The notes under the pieces are model-generated. The model made no database searches. It was not told the origin of the DNA and saw only the letters and a list, made by a program, of their open reading frames with translations. A program made the translations under genes and the position numbers. A stretch of DNA of 64,000 nucleotides from UBA3537 sp038138145 (GTDB taxonomy: Bacteria; Bacteroidota; Bacteroidia; Flavobacteriales; Flavobacteriaceae). The stretch covers positions 62,001 to 126,000 of the forward strand of contig JAYQDD010000006.1 in assembly GCA_038138145.1 (NCBI GenBank). The letters are read 5' to 3'. Positions 45,778 to 54,966 of the stretch are shown here, one piece after another (position 1 is the first letter of the stretch; every line of letters starts with the position of its first letter).

Positions 45778-47064
45778 ATGAAATACCAACGCAGTAGTCA
45801 ACTATTCAAAGAAGCCAATACCGTTATTCCTGGCGGCGTAAATTCTCCAGTTCGCGCATTTAAGGCCGTAGGAGGCACCCCTATTTTTGTAAAAAAAGCA
45901 CAAGGTCCATACCTTTATGATGAAGATGGTAATCGTTTGATTGATTACATCAATTCTTGGGGACCAATGATTTTGGGGCATGCCTATAAGCCAGTTGTAG
46001 ATGCTGTGGTTGAAAAAGCAAAAAAAGGGACTTCATTTGGAATGCCTACTGAAATTGAGACACAAATTGCCGCCTTGGCCATATCAATGGTTCCAAATAT
46101 TGATAAAATCCGATTTGTAAATTCAGGGACCGAAGCATGTATGAGTGCAGTACGTCTGGCAAGAGGATATACTGGGAAAGAAAAAATTATAAAATTTTCA
46201 GGATGCTACCACGGACATTCCGACTCTTTTCTGATTCAAGCGGGGAGTGGTGCTGTCACTTTTGGCAGTCCTAATAGTCCGGGCGTGACGAAAGGAACGG
46301 CCAAAGATACACTGTTAGCTCCGTACAACAATTTGGATGCTGTAGCACAATTATTTGATGCTAACAAAGACGAAATTGCGGCTATTATTGTGGAACCTGT
46401 AGCGGGCAATATGGGGTGTATTCCACCTGTCGTAGGATTTTTGGAAGGGCTACGTGCGTTGTGCGACCAACACAAAGCTGTACTTATTTTTGATGAGGTG
46501 ATGACTGGCTTTCGTTTGGCAAAAGGTGGGGTTCAAGAGCTTTATGGTATCCAAGCCGATCTTGTGTGTTTTGGTAAAGTGATTGGTGGTGGTTTGCCTG
46601 TAGGCGCTTTTGCGGCACGTCAAGACATCATGCAACATTTGGCACCTGAAGGCCCTGTGTATCAAGCAGGAACTTTAAGTGGAAATCCATTAGCCATGGC
46701 TGCTGGCTATGCACTTTTAAATGCATTAAACAATGATGCTGAGGTGTATCAAAGACTTACAGAAAAAACGGCTTATTTACATCAGGGCATCTCAAATGCA
46801 CTGGTTAAAAGTAATATTCCACACACCGTAAACAGAGTAGGATCAATGATTTCTGTACATTTTTCCGAAACCCCTGTAGTCGATTTTGAAACAGCAGCCC
46901 ACGGCAACAACAATCGCTTCAAACAATTTTTTCATGGGATGCTCGATGCAGGTGTATATATTGCACCAAGTGCTTTTGAAAGTTGGTTTATTACTGATGC
47001 GTTGTCTTATGAAGATTTGGATTTTACCATAGCTGCTGTTGAAACAGTGGCAAAAAAATTATAA
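45778..47064 (+). CDS. hemL: Glutamate-1-semialdehyde 2,1-aminomutase
   Basis: This 428-residue PLP enzyme converts glutamate-1-semialdehyde to 5-aminolevulinate in tetrapyrrole synthesis. Signatures include PGGVNSPVRAFKAVGG near the N-terminus, NSGTEACMSAVRLARG, FDEVMTGFRLA and the cofactor Lys in DLVCFGKVIGGGLPVGA. It starts 5 bases after the glucosaminidase gene and is likely in its transcript. Confidence 0.96.
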   Translation: MKYQRSSQLFKEANTVIPGGVNSPVRAFKAVGGTPIFVKKAQGPYLYDEDGNRLIDYINSWGPMILGHAYKPVVDAVVEKAKKGTSFGMPTEIETQIAALAISMVPNIDKIRFVNSGTEACMSAVRLARGYTGKEKIIKFSGCYHGHSDSFLIQAGSGAVTFGSPNSPGVTKGTAKDTLLAPYNNLDAVAQLFDANKDEIAAIIVEPVAGNMGCIPPVVGFLEGLRALCDQHKAVLIFDEVMTGFRLAKGGVQELYGIQADLVCFGKVIGGGLPVGAFAARQDIMQHLAPEGPVYQAGTLSGNPLAMAAGYALLNALNNDAEVYQRLTEKTAYLHQGISNALVKSNIPHTVNRVGSMISVHFSETPVVDFETAAHGNNNRFKQFFHGMLDAGVYIAPSAFESWFITDALSYEDLDFTIAAVETVAKKL

Positions 47065-47076
47065 GTTTCTTTCAGC

Positions 47077-47463
47077 TTATTCAATCTTTAAGATCAAATA
47101 AATTTTGTTATCCTCATTTTCGACGAGGTGAATATTCATTTCAAAAATCCCTTCGTATACTGTGTTTTTTTGCGTTCCACACCAATAGAATTCATTATAG
47201 CTTTCTATGGGTTTATCGTCAATGGTTCCAGTGCAACGCTCGTCAGGTAAGCCAGAGTCAAAATTAAATGCATCAAACGCGATATAGTTTGTGCTTTCAT
47301 TGGGGTGTAATGTGCCGATAGTCTGTGCTCCAATTAAAATGGATTCAATACTAAATGGTGTTGTATTCTTAAACTTTATTTGGAGTGGATTTAGTTCATT
47401 TTCTTCGCTACATCCAAAAATTAAGAACATAACGCATAATAAAATTGTTTTTAAGGTATTCAT
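47077..47463 (-). CDS. Putative lipoprotein of unknown function
   Basis: This 128-residue protein has a lipobox (FLIFGCSEE) and a predicted beta-rich domain (LQIKFKNTTPFSIESILIG). Two Cys (CTGTID and WCGTQ) could pair. I recognise no family. It is convergent with hemL, with 12 bases between them and no clear terminator. Confidence 0.65.
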   Translation of the reverse strand: MNTLKTILLCVMFLIFGCSEENELNPLQIKFKNTTPFSIESILIGAQTIGTLHPNESTNYIAFDAFNFDSGLPDERCTGTIDDKPIESYNEFYWCGTQKNTVYEGIFEMNIHLVENEDNKIYLILKIE

Positions 47464-47487
47464 AGTTCAGAGCTTTATTGTTTATGT

Positions 47488-48057
47488 TTAATGCATCACC
47501 TCGCGTTCCAATGCTATAAAATGCGTAGTTTTTGTGTTGTAAAGAGGGAAAATGTGCACCTCACAATTATAGGTCGATTTGTTTTTTCTATAATTCACTA
47601 AACTAGTAGTGAAGGGTTTGTCCTCTTTTAATCGGAACTTTATTTCAGCAGCCTTTTTTTTAGATGTTTTTTTGCCTTGTAAAAAGCCAGGAGTTCTTTT
47701 GAGTACTTCCTTTTTGGCATAGCCCGTCATTGTGGTAAAGCCCTCGTTCACCCAGATGATGTTTTGATTTTTATCGGTAAGAATAATGGCCTAAAAATCT
47801 TTTTTATCAAAAATAGCATCAATATCATTTTTCCAGTGATAATGTTTAGCAAACGCCTTGATTTTTTTCAAATCCAAAGCTTTTTTCGACGCATTGAGGT
47901 ATTTAAAATAGCTTTCGCTAAACACATCCCAACTGATTAGGGGTAGAACTTTTGAGTCATCTTCGTTGGGGTATGCTTCAGTAGTCTTTTTAGCATTTTT
48001 TTTAGTGCCAGACAGAAAGAGATCTAAGCACATCATTTTGTTGAGGTTTTGTTTCAT
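47488..48057 (-). pseudogene. PAS-domain protein gene interrupted by an in-frame TAG
   Basis: From ATG 48057 the frame gives 88 residues, then TAG (47791-47793). The same frame continues AIILTDKNQNIIWVNEGF, a textbook PAS start, through GFLQGKKTS and NYRKNKSTYNCEVHIFP to TAA-type termination at 47488, 189 sense codons in all. The stop falls at the first strand of the PAS domain. Such single-PAS proteins sense small signals and are common in Flavobacteriaceae. The gene is either broken by one point mutation or read through. Confidence 0.8.
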
Positions 48058-48199
48058 AATTTTAGGTTAAGTATTAAACACTTATAACTTCCATGCAAAA
48101 TTCAATTTGAATGGTGTACTGTCGAAATTTAAATACCTAAATTATGCGTGTCCTTGGTGTTGAAGATTAGATTTGGGATCTATTCTCAATCAAATATAC

Positions 48200-48230
48200 A
48201 AAAAAAGCGGTTGCTCTGAGCAACCGCTTT
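48200..48230 (-). terminator. Terminator of the GSII gene
   Basis: A perfect 12-base stem AAAGCGGTTGCT (48204-48215) pairs with AGCAACCGCTTT (48219-48230) around ctg. The minus-strand T-run follows, so it ends glnII transcription. Confidence 0.88.
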
Positions 48231-48254
48231 GTAAAAATCATGAAACAGTTTAAA

Positions 48255-49262
48255 TTAAACCTTTGCGGATTTTACTGTTTTGATGATGCGTGCAGCAATT
48301 TTGTATGGATCTCCATTAGAAGCTGGACGTCTATCTTCTAGCCATCCTTTCCATCCTTTTTCTACAGTGATGATTGGAATTCTGATGGAAGCTCCACGAT
48401 CTGAAACTCCAAAGCTAAATTGGTCAATGGATTGAGTTTCATGATCACCTGTAAGTCTTTGGTCATTGTATGCACCATATACCTCTATGTGTTCCTTAAC
48501 TACTGGTCTAAACGCTTCACATATTTTTTCATATGCCTCTTTAGAACCACAAGTTCTTAGTGTTGTATTAGAGAAATTAGCATGCATTCCTGAACCATTC
48601 CAGTCTGTATTTCCTAATGGTTTTGGATGCCATACCACTTGTAGTCCATATTGCTCTCCAATACGCTCCAATAAGTATCTTGATACCCAAATTTCGTCAC
48701 CAGCTTGTTTTGCGCCTTTAGCAAAACATTGGAATTCCCATTGTCCAGCTGCAACTTCAGCATTGATTCCTTCGACATTGATTCCTGCTTCAATCAAAAC
48801 ATCTAAATGCTCTTCTACCATTTCTCTAGCAAATGCATTTTTCGCACCTACAGAGCAATAAAATTGTCCTTGAGGAGTTTGATCTTTTGGAAATCCAACC
48901 GGCAAATTGGTTTCAACGTCGTACAAAAAGTATTCTTGCTCAAATCCAAACCAGAAATCATCATCTTCGTCATCGATTGTTGCTCTTCCGTTACTCTCAT
49001 GTGCTGAACCATCAGCGTTAAGTACCTCAGTCATTACAAGGTATCCGTCTTTTCTTTGAGGGTCTGGGTATATTGCTACTGGTTTCAGTAGACAATCAGA
49101 ACTTCCTCCTTCTGCTTGTTGTGTCGAGGAACCATCAAATGACCAAACTGGGCAGTCTTCCAATTTCCCGCTAAAATCTTCAACAATCTTAGTTTTACTT
49201 CTTAAGCTTTGTGTTGGTTTGTAACCGTCAAGCCAAATGTACTCTAGTTTTGATTTTGCCAT
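48255..49262 (-). CDS. glnII: Glutamine synthetase type II
   Basis: This 335-residue enzyme makes glutamine from glutamate, ammonia and ATP. The length and motifs are those of the eukaryote-like type II: EYIWLDGYKPTQSLRSKT at the N-terminus, WSFDGSSTQQAEGGSSDC, GFEQEYFLYD and NGSGMHANFS. It lacks the C-terminal adenylylation loop of type I. It is divergent from the GSIII gene across 257 bases that hold the candidate operator. Two -7-like boxes (TATATTTG, 49308-49301, and TATTTTTG, 49296-49289) lie on the minus strand before it. Confidence 0.95.
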   Translation of the reverse strand: MAKSKLEYIWLDGYKPTQSLRSKTKIVEDFSGKLEDCPVWSFDGSSTQQAEGGSSDCLLKPVAIYPDPQRKDGYLVMTEVLNADGSAHESNGRATIDDEDDDFWFGFEQEYFLYDVETNLPVGFPKDQTPQGQFYCSVGAKNAFAREMVEEHLDVLIEAGINVEGINAEVAAGQWEFQCFAKGAKQAGDEIWVSRYLLERIGEQYGLQVVWHPKPLGNTDWNGSGMHANFSNTTLRTCGSKEAYEKICEAFRPVVKEHIEVYGAYNDQRLTGDHETQSIDQFSFGVSDRGASIRIPIITVEKGWKGWLEDRRPASNGDPYKIAARIIKTVKSAKV

Positions 49263-49338
49263 AATTTTATTGATTAGAATGTTTAATACAAAAATATGCG
49301 CAAATATAATAATAAGCTTTTGTACGCTAATAATTTAA

Positions 49339-49419
49339 GGGTCAAAATTATTAACACCTACCTTTTTTTTACATAACCCCTATTTTTTTATGGGTTTAAT
49401 CAAATTATATGTAATTTTT
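49339..49419 (+). promoter_or_regulatory. Bipartite candidate nitrogen operator of the GSIII gene
   Basis: A half element gggtcaaaatta (49339-49350) is followed 38 bases later by the dyad at 49375-49396 (AACCCCTA, seven T, ATGGGTT), 19 of 22 bases identical to the one before amt1. A near-consensus -7 box TAATTTTT lies at 49412-49419, 15 bases after the dyad. The direction matches the GSIII gene. Another possible -7 box, TAAATTTG, is at 49488-49495. The spacer is shared with the GSII gene. Confidence 0.58.
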
Positions 49420-49519
49420 CGCATCATTAATTTTCAAATTGTTAATAAAAAATATTTTGTAGTTTCAATTATCCTTCATAAGAATATTAAATTTGTAAGA
49501 GAAATTTAAACCTATTATT

Positions 49520-51706
49520 ATGTCAACCTTACGCTTTCATGCACTAAAAACATCAATGAACAGAGCATCAGTTTCTGTTCAAGAACATCCTATACGATCT
49601 GAAGTTTACGGCTCCAATGTGTTTGGAATAGCCGCCATGCGCAGTTCTTTACCCAAAGCTACTTTTAAAAATCTATCCACTGCAATAGATAAAAACCAAA
49701 CGATTAGTCGCGATATGGCCGACCAAATTGCAACCGCCATGAAAGAATGGGCTATGGCGAAAGGGGTGACACATTATACCCATTGGTTTCAACCACTCAC
49801 TGGCGCTACTGCTGAAAAACATGATGCATTTTTTGAAACTCTTGGACCAGGTGAAGCGATAGAACAATTTGATGGCAATCAATTGGTACAACAAGAACCC
49901 GACGCCTCATCTTTTCCCAATGGAGGAATTCGCAATACTTTTGAAGCCCGTGGATACACGGCATGGGATCCCACTTCACCCGCCTTTATTTTTGGAACAA
50001 CACTATGTATTCCAACGGTTTTTGTGGCCTATACTGGTGAAGCACTTGACTATAAAACACCACTTTTGCGTGCTTTGCATGCTGTGGACGATGCTGCCAC
50101 TTCGGTTGCGCGCTATTTTGATAAAAATGTCAAAAAAGTTTCGGCATCCTTGGGATGGGAACAAGAATATTTTTTAATTGATAAATCTTTAGCGGCATCG
50201 CGACCAGATTTAGAACTAACGGGACGTACTTTGTTGGGGCATTCTTCTGCTAAAGGACAACAACTGGACGATCACTATTTTGGCACTATTCCTAATCGTG
50301 CATTAAACTTCATGCGTGACCTAGAGAAGGAGTCCATTTTATTGGGAATTCCTGTAAAAACACGCCATAATGAAGTTGCACCAAATCAATTTGAATTGGC
50401 ACCCATTTATGAAGAAGCGAACCTAGCGGTAGACCACAATTCACTTGTGATGGACCTCATGAAAAAAGTCGCAGAACGTCATCATTTTAAAGTGCTTTTT
50501 CATGAAAAACCTTTTGCTGGGGTCAACGGGTCTGGAAAGCACAATAACTGGAGTTTAAGTACCGATACTGGTGTTAATCTTTTGGCTCCTGGAAAAACCC
50601 CAATGAGTAACCTACAATTCCTTACCTTTTTCATCAACACCATCAAAGCTGTATGCGAAAATGAAGAGTTGTTGCGCGCCTCTATCGCTTCGGCAAGCAA
50701 CGATCATCGTTTAGGGGCTAATGAAGCACCGCCGGCAATCATGTCTGTTTTTATTGGTGCCCAACTTACCAAGGTTTTGAGTGAACTTGAAGGAGTAACC
50801 AAAGGAAAATTATCTCCAAAAGAAAAAACCGACTTGAAACTCAATGTTGTGGGTAAAATTCCTGAAATCCTTCTTGATAATACCGATAGAAACCGAACCT
50901 CACCTTTTGCTTTTACAGGGAATAAATTTGAATTTCGCGCTGTGGGTTCTACAGCAAACTGTGCAAACCCAATGACAGTACTCAACACCATCGTTGCCAA
51001 ACAACTAATCGATTTTAAAGCTGAAGCCGATGTTTTGATTGATAAAAAAGGCCTCAAAAAAGATGAAGCTATTTTTAATGTATTGAGAGAATACATCAAA
51101 ACATCAAAAGCGATACTTTTTGAAGGTAATGGATATGGGGAGGAATGGCAAAAAGAAGCTAAAAAACGAGGTTTGAGTAACAATAAAAATACACCAGAGG
51201 CATTAAAAGTTAAAATCGCGCCTAAAACGGTTGCGCTTTACGAAAGCTTAGGGGTAATGAATAAAACTGAAATTGAAGCACGTTACGAAATTGAAGTAGA
51301 AGACTACATCAACCGAATTCAAATTGAAGGGCGTGTATTAGGAGATGTAGCACGAAATCATATCATTCCAACGGCCGTAAAATACCAAAACATTCTCATC
51401 AATAATGTACGTGGACTAAAAGACATTTATGGCAATGACTTTAAAAAATATGCCAGCGAGCAATTGGTTTTGATTAAAGATATTTCGAATTATATTGAAT
51501 CTATCAATTCGGGTGTAACTACCATGATCAATGAGCGTAAAAAAGCCAATGTCATTTCAGAGTCCATCAAAAAAGCCGAAACTTATTGCAATAAAGTGAA
51601 ACCACTTTTTGATGAAATTCGTTACAATTGTGATAAGTTAGAATTACTTATTGACGATGAACTTTGGCCATTACCAAAATACAGAGAATTACTTTTTACA
51701 AGGTAG
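49520..51706 (+). CDS. glnN: Glutamine synthetase type III
   Basis: This 728-residue enzyme has the length of GSIII, the hexamer-of-dimers type first known from Bacteroides. Motifs include VYGSNVFG near the N-terminus, THYTHWFQPLTGATAEKHD, GWEQEYFLID, KTRHNEVAPNQFELAP and NGSGKHNNWS, then RLGANEAPPAI. The DRNRTSPFAFTGNKFEFR stretch is also typical. It is cytoplasmic and assimilates ammonia. It ends with TAG. Its promoter shares the operator seen before amt1 and glnK. Confidence 0.97.
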   Translation: MSTLRFHALKTSMNRASVSVQEHPIRSEVYGSNVFGIAAMRSSLPKATFKNLSTAIDKNQTISRDMADQIATAMKEWAMAKGVTHYTHWFQPLTGATAEKHDAFFETLGPGEAIEQFDGNQLVQQEPDASSFPNGGIRNTFEARGYTAWDPTSPAFIFGTTLCIPTVFVAYTGEALDYKTPLLRALHAVDDAATSVARYFDKNVKKVSASLGWEQEYFLIDKSLAASRPDLELTGRTLLGHSSAKGQQLDDHYFGTIPNRALNFMRDLEKESILLGIPVKTRHNEVAPNQFELAPIYEEANLAVDHNSLVMDLMKKVAERHHFKVLFHEKPFAGVNGSGKHNNWSLSTDTGVNLLAPGKTPMSNLQFLTFFINTIKAVCENEELLRASIASASNDHRLGANEAPPAIMSVFIGAQLTKVLSELEGVTKGKLSPKEKTDLKLNVVGKIPEILLDNTDRNRTSPFAFTGNKFEFRAVGSTANCANPMTVLNTIVAKQLIDFKAEADVLIDKKGLKKDEAIFNVLREYIKTSKAILFEGNGYGEEWQKEAKKRGLSNNKNTPEALKVKIAPKTVALYESLGVMNKTEIEARYEIEVEDYINRIQIEGRVLGDVARNHIIPTAVKYQNILINNVRGLKDIYGNDFKKYASEQLVLIKDISNYIESINSGVTTMINERKKANVISESIKKAETYCNKVKPLFDEIRYNCDKLELLIDDELWPLPKYRELLFTR

Positions 51707-51756
51707 TGATTTAAAATTTTTAGACGTTTTTTATTCCATAACATCAAATACTGTAT

Positions 51757-51764
51757 TACATTTG
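51757..51764 (+). promoter_or_regulatory. Candidate -7 box for purM
   Basis: TACATTTG matches TAnnTTTG and lies 16 bases before the ATG. No clear -33 is visible. Confidence 0.42.
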
Positions 51765-51780
51765 TAATTCATAATAGTAT

Positions 51781-52959
51781 ATGGGAAAAGAGGTTAGCCA
51801 ACGGTATGCACAGCGCGGTGTTTCAGCATCAAAAACAGATGTGCACAATGCCATCAAAAACATTGATAAAGGATTATTTCCAAAAGCATTTTGCAAAATT
51901 GTTCCAGATCACTTGACCCATGACGAGGATTACTGCTTGGTCATGCACGCCGATGGTGCAGGAACCAAAAGTTCTCTTGCCTATGCGTATTGGAAAGAAA
52001 CTGGAGATCTTTCAGTTTGGAAAGGTATAGCACAAGATGCACTCATCATGAATATTGATGATTTGTTGTGTGTTGGTGCCACGGACGACATCATGTTGTC
52101 TTCAACCATTGGTCGAAATAAAAATTTGATTCCCGGTGAAGTAATTTCAGCAATTATTAATGGAACTGAAGAATTGATTGCCGATTTAAAAAACCATGGG
52201 GTCACCATACATTCTACTGGTGGAGAGACTGCAGATGTAGGTGATTTGGTGCGTACTATTATTGTAGACTCAACAGTCACAGCCCGAATGAAGCGCAGTG
52301 CCGTTATTGATAATGCTAATATTCGCCCAGGCGATGTCATAGTTGGCTTAGCATCATTTGGAAAAGCAACATATGAAGCGCAGTACAATGGCGGTATGGG
52401 CAGCAATGGACTCACTTCTGCTCGACATGATGTTTTTCATAAAGATGTAGCCAAAAAATATCCAGAAACTTTTGATGCTGCCGTCCCCGAAGAATTGGTC
52501 TATTCAGGTCAAGTTCAACTCACAGACGCGGTAGAAAATGCACCAATTGACGCAGGAAAATTAGTGCTTTCACCCACACGTACCTATGCACCCATCATAA
52601 AAGCAATTTTAGATTCTTGCCCTAAAGCACTCATACACGGAATGGTGCATTGTAGTGGCGGTGCACAAACAAAAATCCTTCATTTTGTTGATGAGCATCA
52701 CATTATAAAAGATAACATGTTTCCAATTCCGCCTTTGTTTAAATTGATTCAAGAACAATCCAAAACAGATTGGAAAGAAATGTATCAAGTCTTCAATTGT
52801 GGTCACCGTATGGAATTGTATGTACAGCCAGAAATTGCAGAACGCATTATAGAAATCGCCTCAACATTTGATGTTGATGCACAAATCATTGGTCGTGTTG
52901 AAGCGTCTTCAACCAAAAAACTGACCATTAAAAGTGATTTCGGTACGTTTACGTATTAG
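51781..52959 (+). CDS. purM: Phosphoribosylformylglycinamidine cyclo-ligase
   Basis: This 392-residue enzyme makes aminoimidazole ribonucleotide in purine synthesis. The AIR synthase layout is clear: MHADGAGTKSSLAY, DDLLCVGATD, STGGETADVGDLV, GVASFGK-like GLASFGKATYEA and HGMVHCSGGAQTK. It is longer than the 345-residue E. coli form but the usual length for Bacteroidota. It ends with a TAG stop and is followed by prfA after 55 bases. Confidence 0.94.
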   Translation: MGKEVSQRYAQRGVSASKTDVHNAIKNIDKGLFPKAFCKIVPDHLTHDEDYCLVMHADGAGTKSSLAYAYWKETGDLSVWKGIAQDALIMNIDDLLCVGATDDIMLSSTIGRNKNLIPGEVISAIINGTEELIADLKNHGVTIHSTGGETADVGDLVRTIIVDSTVTARMKRSAVIDNANIRPGDVIVGLASFGKATYEAQYNGGMGSNGLTSARHDVFHKDVAKKYPETFDAAVPEELVYSGQVQLTDAVENAPIDAGKLVLSPTRTYAPIIKAILDSCPKALIHGMVHCSGGAQTKILHFVDEHHIIKDNMFPIPPLFKLIQEQSKTDWKEMYQVFNCGHRMELYVQPEIAERIIEIASTFDVDAQIIGRVEASSTKKLTIKSDFGTFTY

Positions 52960-52988
52960 ATTCTAAGGTAAAATTCGTCTTAAAATAC

Positions 52989-52996
52989 TATTTTTG
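52989..52996 (+). promoter_or_regulatory. Candidate -7 box for prfA
   Basis: TATTTTTG matches TAnnTTTG and lies 18 bases before the ATG at 53015. The -33 is not clear. Confidence 0.42.
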
Positions 52997-53014
52997 CCAC
53001 AATATTTATAATTC

Positions 53015-54091
53015 ATGTTAGAAAGAATTCAAATCATAAAACAACGCTTCGATGAGGTAAGTGATCTTATCATTCAACCCGATATAATCTCTGACCAAAA
53101 GCGTTATGTTCAAATCAACAAGGAATATAAAGATTTAAAGAAAATTTTGGATCGAGGCGAAATCTATAAAGAACTTGTGTCTAACATCGATGAAGCGCAA
53201 GACATTATAGCAGATGGGAGCGATGCCGAGATGGTGGAAATGGCCAAAATGCAACTCGATGAAGCCAAAGCAAAGTTACCTGAAATAGAAGAAGAAATTA
53301 AGTTTTTGCTTATCCCTAAGGATCCTGAAGATGCCAAAAATGTAGTTGTTGAAGTTCGTGCGGGAACAGGAGGCGACGAGGCCAGTATTTTTGCAGGCGA
53401 TCTTCATCGGATGTATACAAAATATTGTGAATCTAAGGGCTGGAAGGTTGACGTTGTTGATTTTAATGAAGGAACTTCCGGTGGATACAAAGAAATTATC
53501 TTTGAAGTTTCTGGAGAGGACGTCTATGGAACTATGAAATTTGAAGCTGGTGTACACCGTGTTCAACGTGTTCCTCAAACAGAAACACAAGGGCGTGTAC
53601 ACACCAGTGCCGCATCAGTAATCGTTCTACCAGAAGCCGAAGAATTTGATGTTGAACTTGATATGACTGAGGTTCGAATAGAGCGTACAACCTCAACAGG
53701 GCCAGGAGGTCAGTCGGTCAATACAACCTATTCTGCGATTAAACTTCATCACGAGCCCACGGGTATGATTGTCAGTTGTCAGGATCAAAAATCATCACAC
53801 AAAAATTTAGAAAAAGCACTAAAAGTACTTCGTTCTCGACTGTATGAAATGGAATTGGCCAAAAAGCAAGCTGCTGATTCTGAGAAACGAAAAAGTATGG
53901 TTTCTTCTGGTGATCGAAGTGCCAAAATTAGGACCTATAATTATCCTCAAGGTCGTGTTACGGACCACAGAATTGGATTGACTTTGTACGATTTATCGAA
54001 CATCATCAATGGCGATGTTCAAAAAATTATAGACGAGTTGATGCTCGCAGAAAACACAGAAAAACTGAAGGCAGATTCAGATCAAATTTAA
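53015..54091 (+). CDS. prfA: Peptide chain release factor 1
   Basis: This 358-residue factor ends translation at UAG and UAA. The codon-reading tripeptide PQT (RVPQTETQGRVHTS, the PxT class) and the catalytic GGQ (TGPGGQSVNTT) are both intact. It is full length, so UAG should be read as stop in this organism, which matters for the two TAG-interrupted genes. pyrF follows after five bases. Confidence 0.96.
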   Translation: MLERIQIIKQRFDEVSDLIIQPDIISDQKRYVQINKEYKDLKKILDRGEIYKELVSNIDEAQDIIADGSDAEMVEMAKMQLDEAKAKLPEIEEEIKFLLIPKDPEDAKNVVVEVRAGTGGDEASIFAGDLHRMYTKYCESKGWKVDVVDFNEGTSGGYKEIIFEVSGEDVYGTMKFEAGVHRVQRVPQTETQGRVHTSAASVIVLPEAEEFDVELDMTEVRIERTTSTGPGGQSVNTTYSAIKLHHEPTGMIVSCQDQKSSHKNLEKALKVLRSRLYEMELAKKQAADSEKRKSMVSSGDRSAKIRTYNYPQGRVTDHRIGLTLYDLSNIINGDVQKIIDELMLAENTEKLKADSDQI

Positions 54092-54096
54092 CATTA

Positions 54097-54915
54097 ATGA
54101 ACACAGAAAAACTCATATCAGAAATAAAAAGAAAGCAGTCTTTTTTGTGTATTGGGTTAGATGTTGATTTGTCTAAAATTCCGGCGCATCTTTTGAAATT
54201 ACCTTCGCCAATCTTTGAATTCAATAAAGCAATTATTGATGCGACGCACCATTTGTGTGTGGCCTACAAACCCAACATTGCTTTTTATGAAGCTTATGGT
54301 CAAGAAGGTTGGGAAGCCTTAAAGCAAACCATAAATTATTTGAACGAAAATTATCCTGAAATTTTTACAATTGCCGATGCAAAACGTGGCGATATTGGCA
54401 ATACAAGCCACATGTATGCCAAAGCTTTTTTTGAAGATTTAGGATTTGATAGCATCACTACAGCACCCTATATGGGCAAGGACTCCATTGAGCCGTTTTT
54501 GGAATTTGAAGATAAACACACCATTTTGTTGGCATTAACTTCCAATTCTGGGGCTTTTGATTTTCAAACACTTGAGTCCAAAGAAAAACCGTTATATCAA
54601 TCGGTTTTACAAACTTCAAAATCATGGAAAAATTCCAAAAATTTGATGTATGTTGTTGGTGCCACAAAAGCAGAATATTTTAAAACCATCAGAACTATTG
54701 TTCCCAATAGTTTTTTGTTGGTGCCAGGAGTGGGTGCTCAGGGCGGAAGTTTAGAAGAAGTTTGCGCCTATGGATTAAATTCTGACATTGGACTTTTGGT
54801 TAACTCATCAAGAGGTATTATTTATGCGTCTAACGAATTAGATTTTGCAACACAAGCTGCACAAAAAGCTAAAGATTTGCAACAGCAAATGAAGGCCATT
54901 TTATCTAAAAATTAA
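54097..54915 (+). CDS. pyrF: Orotidine 5'-phosphate decarboxylase
   Basis: This 272-residue cytoplasmic enzyme makes UMP in pyrimidine synthesis. It is the longer PyrF type found in Bacteroidota and some actinobacteria: FLCIGLDVDLSKIP, YKPNIAFYE, the catalytic IADAKRGDIGNTS, and VPGVGAQGG near the end. It is 5 bases after prfA and likely cotranscribed. Confidence 0.95.
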   Translation: MNTEKLISEIKRKQSFLCIGLDVDLSKIPAHLLKLPSPIFEFNKAIIDATHHLCVAYKPNIAFYEAYGQEGWEALKQTINYLNENYPEIFTIADAKRGDIGNTSHMYAKAFFEDLGFDSITTAPYMGKDSIEPFLEFEDKHTILLALTSNSGAFDFQTLESKEKPLYQSVLQTSKSWKNSKNLMYVVGATKAEYFKTIRTIVPNSFLLVPGVGAQGGSLEEVCAYGLNSDIGLLVNSSRGIIYASNELDFATQAAQKAKDLQQQMKAILSKN

Positions 54916-54966
54916 CCATCAATTTAATTTAGCACGATATTTGTTACAGTATTTAACAAATTTAAA

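Noticed and set aside
50704..51183. Antisense ORF of 159 codons inside the GSIII gene
   Set aside because: The sense strand is a full-length GSIII gene with all motifs; the antisense frame is low complexity.
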